A DNA stretch of 64,000 nt from an uncultured Roseivirga sp. (GTDB taxonomy: Bacteria; Bacteroidota; Bacteroidia; Cytophagales; Cyclobacteriaceae): contig CANLOY010000001.1 in NCBI GenBank assembly GCA_947493005.1, forward strand, positions 434,001 through 498,000, written 5' to 3'. The notes under the pieces were generated by a model that was not told the origin of the DNA, did not search any database, and saw nothing but the letters and a program-made list of their open reading frames with translations. This document shows, piece after piece, positions 53,538 to 61,367 of this stretch (positions are counted from its first letter, which is position 1; each line of letters begins with the position of its first letter). The position numbers and the translations under genes were made by a program.

Positions 53538-54248
53538 ATGCAAGCGGTCAGTATTCAAACAACCCAAAACATTCAATTAGAATATCCATTAGCTGGTATT
53601 GGTGATAGGCTACTGGCCTTCGCTATTGACTTAATGATACTTGGAGGACTCTACCTTATTCTAGGCTTTATCTTTGATGAGATGGGGTTTGGGGGCGGAC
53701 TGGCTGTCAATGCTATATTGGGTGTATTGGTTTATTTGTACAGACTAATCTCTGAGGCCTTTTTCAATGGACAAACAGTTGGTAAAATTGCCTTGAGCAT
53801 AAAAGTGGTTAAACTGGATGGAAGCACTCCTTCTTTTGCAGCTTACTTTCTAAGATGGCTGTTGGAGCCAATCGACTTTTTTATAGTAGGGCTGGGGGTG
53901 GTGTTTATTATCCTGACTAAAAAAGGTCAACGTGTTGGTGATATTCTGGCTGGAACTACAGTTGTGAAAATAAAGAAAATCACCTCTACCAATATGCAGA
54001 ACAAGGTATTAATGGACAAAGTAGATGAGGGCTATGAACCACAGATTCCTGAAGCAGCAAACATTTCCGACCTTGAAGTTCAGTTAATCAAAGATGCCTT
54101 AAAAGCACATAAGCATGATGCAACCAAAAGGCCAATAGAGATGATTGAAAGAAAGCTTAAGGATAAATATAATATTCAAAGCAACTTACCTACCGTAAAG
54201 TTCCTGTACACCTTATTGAGAGATCACACTTATTATGTCACCAGGTAA
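53538..54248 (+). CDS. RDD family membrane protein
   Basis: A 236-residue protein with the RDD domain: GIGDRLLAFAIDLMILGGLY in the first helix, GGLAVNAILGVLVYLYRLIS in the next, then FFNGQTVGKIALSIKVVKLD and VGDILAGTTVVKI. The last 90 residues are a cytoplasmic helical tail (QLIKDALKAHKHDATKRPIE). RDD proteins with a SpoIIM-like partner are a known pairing. It is divergent from the SpoIIM-like gene and overlaps the next gene by 14 bases. Confidence 0.9.
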   Translation: MQAVSIQTTQNIQLEYPLAGIGDRLLAFAIDLMILGGLYLILGFIFDEMGFGGGLAVNAILGVLVYLYRLISEAFFNGQTVGKIALSIKVVKLDGSTPSFAAYFLRWLLEPIDFFIVGLGVVFIILTKKGQRVGDILAGTTVVKIKKITSTNMQNKVLMDKVDEGYEPQIPEAANISDLEVQLIKDALKAHKHDATKRPIEMIERKLKDKYNIQSNLPTVKFLYTLLRDHTYYVTR

Positions 54249-54843
54249 AGCTTGCCTAATTATCATATCACTGTTGTTTTCCAACTTGGTTTCACAAGGA
54301 CAAACCGAATATCCTAATGTATATATCGAATCTGAGTGGGCTCCCAAAATTGACTCCTTAAGATCAGTTTATGGTAAAAACATTACATACAAAAACAAAA
54401 AGGGCATTGAACTTGCCGCACTGTTAGCCGTTGCACACTACCCTGAATTGCAAAACAGAAAGCTGAAGATTATCATTAAAAACATGAAGGGAGCTCCTGT
54501 GGAAGCCAGTTTTGGCGTATTTAATTTTATTAAGCCAAGACGAAACAAAGTTTACAAAATTCTTATTCAGGAAAACTCATTCATGGAAAGATTATCTCTT
54601 AATAAGCAAGTAGCTGCCTTGGGACATGAGATGGCACATTTTATTCAGTATGAAAGGCGTAAATATTTCGGTACACTTTTTACCCTTTTACAGTACGTAA
54701 TCTCGGATAAGTATAGAATACGATTTGAGAAAAGAGCAGACCAGATAGCAGTTGAGCATTTTCTTGGCCCTCATATGCTGGATTTTGCATTCTACAGTTC
54801 GGATGAAGAAATCCGCAAACTCATGAACGCCATAGATCAATGA
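54235..54843 (+). CDS. Exported protein with HExxH metallopeptidase-like motif
   Basis: A 202-residue protein with a signal peptide (KACLIIISLLFSNLVSQGQ). Residues about 125-150 contain VAALGHEMAHFIQYERRK, in which HEMAH is an HExxH zinc motif, and a later block ends FEKRADQIAVEHFLGPHML, where Glu-x-x-x-Asp could supply the third ligand. The family is not one I can name. It lies in an operon with RDD upstream (14-base overlap) and a cytochrome b5-like gene downstream (4-base overlap). Confidence 0.72.
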   Translation: MSPGKACLIIISLLFSNLVSQGQTEYPNVYIESEWAPKIDSLRSVYGKNITYKNKKGIELAALLAVAHYPELQNRKLKIIIKNMKGAPVEASFGVFNFIKPRRNKVYKILIQENSFMERLSLNKQVAALGHEMAHFIQYERRKYFGTLFTLLQYVISDKYRIRFEKRADQIAVEHFLGPHMLDFAFYSSDEEIRKLMNAIDQ

Positions 54844-55076
54844 TTAAGGAATACACCAAAAACCAGTTAGCACTTCGGAACGGACAGGACAGAGAAGAAA
54901 TTTGGGTGGCTTATCGAGGAAAAATCTATGATGTAACTAACTCAAAACTCTGGAGAAATGGGAAGCACTATGAACACTGGGCCGGACAGGACTTAACAGA
55001 TGAATTACCTGATGCTCCACATACTGAAAGTGTCTTTGAGAAATTTACAGCTATCGGGAAGTTAGTCAATAGTTAG
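54840..55076 (+). CDS. Cytochrome b5-like heme/steroid-binding domain protein
   Basis: A 78-residue single-domain protein with the b5 fold signature: AYRGKIYDVTNSKLWRNGKH, then YEHWAGQDLTDELPDAPH. The His residues in GKHYEHWAG and APHTESVFEK are in the positions of this predicted heme/steroid-binding family. No signal peptide or membrane helix is visible, so it should be soluble in the cytoplasm. It is the third gene after RDD, overlapping the HExxH gene by 4 bases. Confidence 0.87.
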   Translation: MIKEYTKNQLALRNGQDREEIWVAYRGKIYDVTNSKLWRNGKHYEHWAGQDLTDELPDAPHTESVFEKFTAIGKLVNS

Positions 55077-55082
55077 ATCAGA

Positions 55083-55180
55083 GATTAGTATATCGGGAAA
55101 TGGTTAATAGTTATTGGCTAATTGATGTAACAGAATCCACTATTAACCAATAACTACCTACTATTAACTAATCCTCGATA
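55083..55180. repeat. Nested inverted repeats between convergent genes
   Basis: GATTAGT (55083) with ACTAATC (55167), TATCG (55091) with CGATA (55176), GGTTAATAG (55102) with CTATTAACC (55140), and TTATTGG (55111) with CCAATAA (55147). The arms nest and some compete, so more than one fold is possible. It may serve as a two-way terminator for the cytochrome b5-like and dipeptidase genes. Confidence 0.6.
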
Positions 55181-55190
55181 CACCAACTAC

Positions 55191-56429
55191 TTACTCTCCT
55201 TTAGCAACATCTTCGACAGCACGCCAAACTCTGAATACATTCTTATAGCACATTTTAGCAATGTCCTCCTCAGTATAGCCTCGCCTTAGCAATTCATATA
55301 TCAGGTTTGGATAAGCAGCAACATCTTTAAGTCCGGTAGGCAAAGAATCGCCAACTCCATCGAAATCAGAACCGAAACCTACGTAATCAGTACTTCCCGT
55401 TAGTTTCACTACATGGTCGATGTGGTCGGCCACTTTCTCTACATTGCTCCAGGGGTCATCAGTTTTTGTATATTCTCTAATATAGGCCCTGGCCTTAGGA
55501 TCATCGCTGGTCAACTCATTATCGGCAAGCCAGTTAATCACATGTTCATCATAAGTTGCTCTTCTGGCTCTGTACTCTCCATCCAGAAAACTAGAACCAA
55601 AATTGATCATAATCACTCCATTATTTTCTCCTAGTTTTTTGATCATATCATCTCCCATATTCCTTTCAAAGCCTGGAGTGAATTTCCTTGCCGAAGAATG
55701 CGATGCTATTACAGGTGCTTTTGTCAATTCCATCACCTGCCAGAAAGTGTCGTCAGAAACGTGAGAAATGTCAACTATAATACCTACCCTGTTCATCTCA
55801 GCAACCACTTGTTTACCATAGTCACTCAAACCACCATGGGTTCTGGTATCATCATAAGAAGAATCACAAATCTTATTGTCTTTACCATGTGTAAGTGTCA
55901 CATACCGAATTCCAGCCTTTTGGAAGTATTCTACCAACGAGATATCATCTTCAAGAGGTGCCCCATTTTCCATACCCATAGGCAATGAAATTTTTCCTGC
56001 CTCAAAATTGGCCTCCACATCATCAGGTGAGTAGGCAATGGCAAATTGTTGAGGGTAAGTATTGGCCAGTTGCTTGGTCATTGAAATCAACGAATCTGCA
56101 AATTTCTTAGCATACCCAGGCACTTGTTGATATTGAGAAGGAATGTAGATGGACATAAATGGAGCATCTAATCCACCAGCTTTGGCTCTTGGAAAATCAA
56201 AATTTCCATCAGCGGCATCAATGGATACATTCAACACTTTCTGTTGAACCATAAAACCGCCTTGCTCCATTCTATAAGGTAGGTCTACGTGACCATCAAC
56301 AATTATATATTTCTGAGCTAGTTCATTGGCCATATCTCTCAGTTCTTCATCGGTAAGTTCCTTTGTGCCTGAATCACAGGCCATAAAGAGAGATAGGAAT
56401 AGTAGGGAAGCAATTAGATTTAGTCTCAT
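55191..56429 (-). CDS. Membrane dipeptidase (peptidase M19), lipoprotein
   Basis: A 412-residue protein starting at 56429 with a lipoprotein signal (MRLNLIASLLFLSLFMAC; Cys18). It is a zinc dipeptidase of the renal dipeptidase family: YIIVDGHVDLPYRM supplies the HxD pair, followed by VTLTHGKDNKICD, IIVDISHVSDDTFWQVMEL, APVIASHSSARKF and YVGFGSDFDGVGDSLPTGL. Such enzymes cleave dipeptides, often with D-amino acids, so it may help use peptides or wall fragments in the periplasm. The longer frame (to 56450) adds seven residues before the signal peptide. Confidence 0.93.
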   Translation of the reverse strand: MRLNLIASLLFLSLFMACDSGTKELTDEELRDMANELAQKYIIVDGHVDLPYRMEQGGFMVQQKVLNVSIDAADGNFDFPRAKAGGLDAPFMSIYIPSQYQQVPGYAKKFADSLISMTKQLANTYPQQFAIAYSPDDVEANFEAGKISLPMGMENGAPLEDDISLVEYFQKAGIRYVTLTHGKDNKICDSSYDDTRTHGGLSDYGKQVVAEMNRVGIIVDISHVSDDTFWQVMELTKAPVIASHSSARKFTPGFERNMGDDMIKKLGENNGVIMINFGSSFLDGEYRARRATYDEHVINWLADNELTSDDPKARAYIREYTKTDDPWSNVEKVADHIDHVVKLTGSTDYVGFGSDFDGVGDSLPTGLKDVAAYPNLIYELLRRGYTEEDIAKMCYKNVFRVWRAVEDVAKGE

Positions 56430-56501
56430 CTTAGTTCGGTTTATGCACATAAGATAAGCATAGCCATAAGAAAACGGAAGGTGCTTTACACCAACCGTTT
56501 T

Positions 56502-56984
56502 TCAAGCTAAATTCAGTCTTCTAGCTTCTCTTTTTATCATTCTGGCTCCAGCAAATGAAGTAAGCAATGTAGCTAGCAGTACAGCCCACCAGAAGTATCG
56601 TATATCCAACAGCCTGGTGCCTATTTCTGCCCAAAAAGCACAATACAAACCAACAACAGACCAGCACATATAATAAAAATGTCGTCCATACCATTTACTG
56701 TTGTTCTTTTTAATGGCAGGAATCAACCCCATAAACACAGTAACCAAACTTATAAGTGCAAAGACATGGAAAAGGGAAGGACCTCCAAAGTTATAAATAC
56801 CAAAGGCCGAAACGTTTAGTAACAGCATATTGACCACGTACACATAACCTATTTTCCTATGCTTCTGAGTACCCTTTTTTCCAAGTAATACAATGGTTCC
56901 AAATATCATAGCCATGATAGCTGTTACGGTATGGAATAAGCCCAACCAACTATCAGTGATGTATAGTTTTTCTAAAAACTCCAT
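56502..56984 (-). CDS. DUF2306-like membrane protein
   Basis: A 160-residue protein with about four hydrophobic helices. The block GTIVLLGKKGTQKHRKIGYV and the following YVVNMLLLNVSAFGIYNFGG fit the DUF2306 family of predicted membrane proteins (HRxxGY motif). The C-terminal end is basic and cytoplasmic (RMIKREARRLNLA). It lies between the dipeptidase gene and the secreted-protein gene, each about 30-70 bases away on the same strand. Function unknown. Confidence 0.82.
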   Translation of the reverse strand: MEFLEKLYITDSWLGLFHTVTAIMAMIFGTIVLLGKKGTQKHRKIGYVYVVNMLLLNVSAFGIYNFGGPSLFHVFALISLVTVFMGLIPAIKKNNSKWYGRHFYYMCWSVVGLYCAFWAEIGTRLLDIRYFWWAVLLATLLTSFAGARMIKREARRLNLA

Positions 56985-57012
56985 AATGTATTGATTAACC
57001 GAAAGCTGAATC

Positions 57013-57573
57013 TTACTTGACTTTTTTCAAGTTCATTTCCATCATAGGATACCAAGTGTTTCCATCCATACTGAAAGCACCTTTTTCTTCCCAGGTATCT
57101 GCGGTTAGTGTAATAGTAAACCTTACTTGACCACCGGGCACATCAAAACCCCAGATAAAATTGCCCGAATCATCTATATAGGCTTTTGCCAGTGTTGTCA
57201 TACCATCCTGAGTTATCGATTTCATCTCGTATGTGCTTTTATCCAGATTGTAGTAGATCAAGCCTATAGCATGATGTCCTAGGAAATCAGCTTTATCACT
57301 TTTACCTTTTCCTTCGACAAATAGTGCAAGCCCACCAAGCTTCGACTCCACCTTTTCTTCTACTGAAAACTGAATGCGCTGTCTGGTAGACCGATCCATT
57401 TGCCAGCCTTCTCCTTTCCACGTTCCTTCCCAATGAGAAAGTTTTTTCATCTCATCTTTCCCCAACCGGGCATTTTGAGCATATATAGAGTTAGCAAAAA
57501 GAATTGTGCTTAACACGGTAATCCATACGCTATTAAAACGTGCATTTAAACTTTTGAACATTTGATCTTTCAT
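57013..57573 (-). CDS. Exported DUF1579-like protein
   Basis: A 186-residue protein with a signal peptide inside MFKSLNARFNSVWITVLSTI and cleavage near IYAQ. The mature part is a beta-barrel-like domain: KKLSHWEGTWKGEGWQMDRS at the start and VEEKVESKLGGLALFVEGKG further on, similar to DUF1579 and other small lipocalin-like proteins. Its promoter region carries the sequence at 57595-57617 that is also found before the winged-helix regulator operon, so it is probably controlled by that regulator. Confidence 0.75.
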   Translation of the reverse strand: MKDQMFKSLNARFNSVWITVLSTILFANSIYAQNARLGKDEMKKLSHWEGTWKGEGWQMDRSTRQRIQFSVEEKVESKLGGLALFVEGKGKSDKADFLGHHAIGLIYYNLDKSTYEMKSITQDGMTTLAKAYIDDSGNFIWGFDVPGGQVRFTITLTADTWEEKGAFSMDGNTWYPMMEMNLKKVK

Positions 57574-57594
57574 ATCGATAAATTTTATTTTTGT

Positions 57595-57617
57595 AAACTA
57601 GTTTATATTATAAACTA
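57595..57617. promoter_or_regulatory. Operator-like motif upstream of the DUF1579-like gene
   Basis: AAACTAGTTTATA runs into TTATAAACTA. It contains the palindrome AAACTAGTTT and an overlapping dyad GTTTATA...TATAAAC. On the minus strand TAGTTTAC lies inside, similar to a -7 element. A second copy is at 58512-58535. Confidence 0.65.
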
Positions 57618-57631
57618 TATGTATAAAAAAA

Positions 57632-57934
57632 TTATGGCTTTAAGTATTGCTGAATTGTCTTCACGTAACTTTCAAAAGCATCGACCCCTTTAGAGGTGAT
57701 TTTACATGTGGTTTTTGGTTTCTTACCTTCATAGCCTTTCGTTATCGCGATGTACCCTGCAGTAGATAGCTTATCTAACTGAACACTCAGATTGCCTGCA
57801 GTAGCAGCTGTTTGTTCTTTGATGTAGACAAAATCTGCTGTTTCGACACTTATCAAAAGAGAGACCACTGCCAATCGCAGTTGTGAATGTAATAATGGAT
57901 CTAATGGCTGATTAAACCCCATTCCTTTTCGCAT
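57632..57934 (-). CDS. Winged-helix transcriptional regulator
   Basis: A 100-residue single-domain regulator of the type found in many Bacteroidota: LDPLLHSQLRLAVVSLLISV, TAATAGNLSVQLDKLSTAGY as the recognition helix region and the wing KGYEGKKPKTTCKITSKG. No effector domain is present. The ATG at 57934 (or 57922, MGFNQPLD) overlaps the end of the membrane-protein gene. It is second in a two-gene operon whose promoter region contains the motif at 58512-58535; the same motif precedes the next gene downstream, so this protein is the likely binder. Confidence 0.88.
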   Translation of the reverse strand: MRKGMGFNQPLDPLLHSQLRLAVVSLLISVETADFVYIKEQTAATAGNLSVQLDKLSTAGYIAITKGYEGKKPKTTCKITSKGVDAFESYVKTIQQYLKP

Positions 57935-58490
57935 TAAACTTCATAATGTACCCTGGTACTAAATAACCCAACATTGAAATTGATGTGATTAACATTTGGT
58001 ATGCTTCAGTACTTCTGAAAGCCACAAAGCTAAGAATCCAAAAGACAATACCTCCAATTTGTAATGGTACAAATTTCATCATTGCTCCAGAAACAAAGGT
58101 TCCAATAGCCATAAGCAAGATGATAAAGGGTACAACACTCCATTCAAGAATTGCTCCATTGAAAATTATAGTAAACATGGAAATGCCCAATGCCAGCCAT
58201 AACCAACCATAAGTTCCATCTGTATGATTAGCTACAACTCTTTTTTTAGAATCTTTCACACTCTTGAATATGGAAACAATTACCCCTATGATATTCAAAG
58301 ACCATCCGATATACGGATACGGGTATTCTGTGTATTCTAACAAATAGAAATGAATGGCGCTAGCTATTAATGTGATCCAACCCCATAGTAAGAAATAGAA
58401 GCTATTATCAGTATAACGTTTGCGAGCTCTACCGATCATTGCATTGATCAGTGCCATGCTCTCTTCTGGAGATATGTCTTTCTCTTTCAT
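57912..58490 (-). CDS. Four-helix membrane protein paired with the winged-helix regulator
   Basis: A protein of about 192 residues starting at 58490 (MKEKDISPEESMALINAMIG). After a soluble N-terminal helix it has four or five membrane segments (YFLLWGWITLIASAIHFYLL, YIGWSLNIIGVIVSIFKSV, WLWLALGISMFTIIFNGAI, SVVPFIILLMAIGTFVSGAM). It overlaps the regulator gene by about 23 bases; membrane protein plus short winged-helix protein is a recurrent pair in this phylum, which suggests the membrane protein senses or modulates the regulator, although this is inference. Confidence 0.8.
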   Translation of the reverse strand: MKEKDISPEESMALINAMIGRARKRYTDNSFYFLLWGWITLIASAIHFYLLEYTEYPYPYIGWSLNIIGVIVSIFKSVKDSKKRVVANHTDGTYGWLWLALGISMFTIIFNGAILEWSVVPFIILLMAIGTFVSGAMMKFVPLQIGGIVFWILSFVAFRSTEAYQMLITSISMLGYLVPGYIMKFNAKRNGV

Positions 58491-58511
58491 ACAATCATTT
58501 TTCACAAAAAT

Positions 58512-58535
58512 AAACTAGTTTATAATATAAACCTA
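58512..58535. promoter_or_regulatory. Operator-like motif upstream of the regulator operon
   Basis: AAACTAGTTTATAATATAAA followed by CCTA; the same motif as at 57595-57617, differing at one or two bases. It lies about 20 bases before the membrane protein start, which fits autoregulation by the winged-helix protein. Confidence 0.65.
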
Positions 58536-58539
58536 ATTT

Positions 58540-58585
58540 TAAAAACAAGCCTTAACTCATAATAACATGCATGAGTTAAGGCTTG
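58540..58585 (-). terminator. Terminator of the first CPBP gene
   Basis: CAAGCCTTAACTCAT (58546-58560) and ATGAGTTAAGGCTTG (58571-58585) form a perfect 15-bp stem. On the minus strand it is followed by TTTTTAAAATT. It ends transcription from the 58591-59358 gene. Confidence 0.92.
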
Positions 58586-58590
58586 GGTGT

Positions 58591-59358
58591 TTAGTTAAAT
58601 GCGCCTATGGCGATATCCAAAAAGTAGTGTAGAACCCCCAACCAGATAATATCACGAGACTTTGCAGTTGTGGAAAATACAACAACTGTGACCAATGCCG
58701 TAAGCACCGAATCTATTAAGATTACATCCAATGGCGATTCTTCGTTAATGGCACGTGGAATGTGTGCCAGAGAGAAAAGGATAGCCGGAATAGCAATAGC
58801 CCATTTCAAACCTACTGTCCATTTTAAACGAACAAACAAAAAGGCGAGGGCTACTCCTTCTAAAAACACCGGAAGAAAGTTTCTGATATTCTCATAGTCT
58901 AATCCCTTAGTCAAGATAGTGCCCGCATGACCTCCATTAAACACCATGTATAACTCCACTCCAACAATGGCAGAAAGGCCTCCAAAAACCAGCTTTACCG
59001 GTACATCCTTAAAGCCTAAGAAAATGGTGTGTAAACTCTGCTTCCTTAAAAACAAAACTATAAAAACCGGGCTGTAAATAATCAGGTTGTTCAACCAGTG
59101 TACAATCACTGACATTGTGCCTTTAGATGATGGGTATGGAATGAGCAAACCTGCCGACCATAGCTGACCTATACCCAATATGCCAAATACTGCCAAAAGC
59201 CCATAAATTAAATCTCTCCCAGGCTTTTCCGGCTTTTCAATGGTTATAATAGGCCATACACTTGGTTTGTACTTTGAAAGCAAATACCACAATAAACAAG
59301 GGATTCCATAACCCAATAAAACCGGCAAAAAATAAGTGCTTAAACTTTCCATTATCAT
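58591..59358 (-). CDS. CPBP-type (CAAX protease-like) membrane protein 1
   Basis: A membrane protein of about 255 residues with six or more helices. The CPBP/Abi pattern is present in reduced form: VFLEGVALAFLFVRLKW (one Glu and Arg of motif 1), ILFSLAHIPRAI (motif 2 His) and GVLHYFLDIAIG (motif 3 His and Asp). The usual double Glu (EE) of motif 1 is LEG here, so protease activity is uncertain. It has a paralog at 60443-61207 with a similar order of motifs, and a broken TraB/GumN-like gene lies between them. Starts at 59358 or 59352 are possible. Confidence 0.83.
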   Translation of the reverse strand: MIMESLSTYFLPVLLGYGIPCLLWYLLSKYKPSVWPIITIEKPEKPGRDLIYGLLAVFGILGIGQLWSAGLLIPYPSSKGTMSVIVHWLNNLIIYSPVFIVLFLRKQSLHTIFLGFKDVPVKLVFGGLSAIVGVELYMVFNGGHAGTILTKGLDYENIRNFLPVFLEGVALAFLFVRLKWTVGLKWAIAIPAILFSLAHIPRAINEESPLDVILIDSVLTALVTVVVFSTTAKSRDIIWLGVLHYFLDIAIGAFN

Positions 59359-59365
59359 GTTCTTA

Positions 59366-60392
59366 TTAGTTGTTGAAATTTTCCATATACTGATCAAAAG
59401 TGATCACTTTAAGCCCATCATGCCTTTCCAGATATCGCTTAACAAAAGGCACATGAAAGGCTCCAAAAGCAACCAATACTTTTTTCGAGCCACTTTTTTC
59501 TATTGCGGATATAATCCGGTCGGCCATTACCCTATTTCGGAACTCCCACAGCTCCACGGCTTTCTCATATTCTTGCTTTTCTTAAACCGATGGGCATTGT
59601 CGATCAAATCCAGATAAAACTCCTGTTGCTCCTGTGAATTGATATGATCCATTAGCTTTCCAGCCCTTTCTGCCTCCAGCATTTCCGCATTCATTTGCTT
59701 CATCAGCTTTTTGAGCTTGAAAAACTTCAGGCTGAAAACTGTACCTATAGCCGCTCTTTTCACTCGCTTCAAAAATTCATCTTCATCGGCCCTGTAATCT
59801 ATGTTCTCCAACAATTGGATATTCAATTTATTGGCTACCGGGTAAACAATATTGTTATACTCTCCCCTTTCACCCCTTTTGGTAACTCTGGCATGGATTG
59901 AATCCAAAGCAAAGGATTCCAGAAGGGCACTTCCATTTTGGAGAATTCCGTTTTCGCTTAAATCTCTGTCTAGCAAGTAATACTGGTAATAAGCATTCCA
60001 AAAATCATGGTTGGCATACAGGTGATTGGCCAGCTTGGACCTCAAAACCTGATTGGCAGGGTCTCTCTTGAGTGAAACAAGTAACTCACCAATCCGGACA
60101 GAAAGGTATAATTGCTCGATCCCTTTTTCGTTCCTGAGCTTCTCGGCCACACCAAGCTGTTCCTTTCTGACTTCCCTCAGGCTTGCTGCATCAGATACAG
60201 GGATGGATTCAATACAAATGATTTCCGGAGAAAACTTAACCAACGCGCTGTTGATCTCTTGAAAGTTCTGTCTCAGCAAAAGAGAGTCCGAAAATTGGTG
60301 TTGCGTGCCTACAATCAGCACCTCAACTTTGCCTTGGCACTTACAGAAAATGTAAGCAGTACAAGCATTAAAGAACATAATAGATGTTTCAT
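59366..60392 (-). pseudogene. TraB/GumN-like exported protein gene with two frameshifts
   Basis: Pieces of one protein are spread over three frames. Frame one (from 60392) gives a signal peptide MKHLLCSLMLVLLTFSVSAK and then stops at LRC. Frame two resumes with KVEVLIVGTQHQFSDSLLLR and IICIESIP and runs to HRFKKSKN, then stops at SSEIG. Frame three carries ELWEFRNRVMADRIISAIEK and the conserved VLVAFGAFHVPFVKRYLERH. The N-terminal GTxH and C-terminal GAFH motifs are those of TraB/GumN-like (perhaps DUF5694) proteins. Each shift looks like one lost base in an A-rich run: near 60329 and near 59572. Either the gene is dead or the sequence has two base-call errors. Confidence 0.8.
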
Positions 60393-60442
60393 TTCGCTAA
60401 AATTTATTGTTTTCGACTTTTTGTTTGGATGATTGATTTTTA

Positions 60443-61207
60443 TCAACCGAATGATAGAATGGCCTGGTTCATCATAAAATGAACTATGCCCAACCAAATA
60501 ATGTCTTTGGACTTTCCGGCCGTGAAGAGAAAAAGCATTGGTATCAATGACATCACAATGATGTAAGGAACCATAGTAGTAACTGGTTGCCCCTCACTGA
60601 TCCATTTGGGTATATGTGAAACACTGAAGAGTACTGAAGGAATTATGATTGCCCATCGTTTACCAATTGCCCATGACAGTCTTACAAACAGCATAGCAAC
60701 CGCTACTCCTTCAAAAAATACTGCTAGAAACTTGTTCAGCCTCTCCAGTTGAACTACATCTGAAAATATGGATAAAAAGGCCTTTTCACTGCCACTAAAC
60801 AGGTAATAAACAAATGTAGCACCGGCTGCAGCTAATAAACCAAACCCAACTTTCACAATCAGCCCTTTGGAAGAAAGGAAAACCGTATTCAAAGACTGCT
60901 TTCTAAAGTATATAGCAATGAATATGGGAGAGTAAATAATCAAGTTATTCAACACCCAGGAAAGTGAAGCCAGGTATTGATTGTTTGGTTCTGGTATCAG
61001 AAAACCCAAACTATACACTTGCCCTATTCCCAGCACTCCGACAACTACGCCAAGCATAACCAGCAAATCAATATACTTTGAATCAGGCTCGACCAACTCC
61101 TCATCAGGCCACCAGCCATTTTTCAAATGGTCAATCCCCAACCATAGAACAAAAGAAAAAGAGTAAGCCAGAGTTACACCCAGAAAGAATATTAATGAAG
61201 TATTCAT
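60443..61207 (-). CDS. CPBP-type (CAAX protease-like) membrane protein 2
   Basis: A 254-residue membrane protein, paralog of the gene at 58591. Shared features in the same order include VLGIGQVYSLGFLIPEPNN (GIGQLWSAGLLIPYPSS in the other), VLNNLIIYSPIFIAIYFRKQ, FFEGVAVAMLFVRLSWAIG, SVLFSVSHIPKW and WLGIVHFMMNQAI. As in its paralog, motif 1 has a single Glu (FEG). It is divergent from the LytTR gene at 61368, and the 160 bases between hold repeated LytTR-type sites, so regulation by that LytTR protein is likely. Confidence 0.83.
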   Translation of the reverse strand: MNTSLIFFLGVTLAYSFSFVLWLGIDHLKNGWWPDEELVEPDSKYIDLLVMLGVVVGVLGIGQVYSLGFLIPEPNNQYLASLSWVLNNLIIYSPIFIAIYFRKQSLNTVFLSSKGLIVKVGFGLLAAAGATFVYYLFSGSEKAFLSIFSDVVQLERLNKFLAVFFEGVAVAMLFVRLSWAIGKRWAIIIPSVLFSVSHIPKWISEGQPVTTMVPYIIVMSLIPMLFLFTAGKSKDIIWLGIVHFMMNQAILSFG

Positions 61208-61280
61208 AATTTATTTTTTCCCTTAAGTAATGCTCAGGAAAATCAAGACATCCTTCATTTGGTCTCAATACCATATTCTT

Positions 61281-61346
61281 ATGTCTGAAATAGGTACTTT
61301 CAGCAGCATCAAAATGTCTGAAATACCTATATTCATGTCCGAATTC
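61281..61346. promoter_or_regulatory. Three direct repeats, candidate LytTR binding sites
   Basis: ATGTCTGAAATA at 61281 and 61314 and the related ATGTCCGAATTC at 61335. The start-to-start spacing is 33 and 21 bases, close to three and two turns of the helix. LytTR proteins bind pairs of direct repeats about 21 bases apart on one face of DNA, and the site lies just before a LytTR gene and a divergent gene. Confidence 0.6.
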
Positions 61347-61367
61347 TAATGATTCGACAAGTCATTA

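Noticed and set aside
59366-59557. Separate 63-residue protein
   Set aside because: It is the C-terminal end of the frameshifted TraB/GumN-like gene, not an independent gene.
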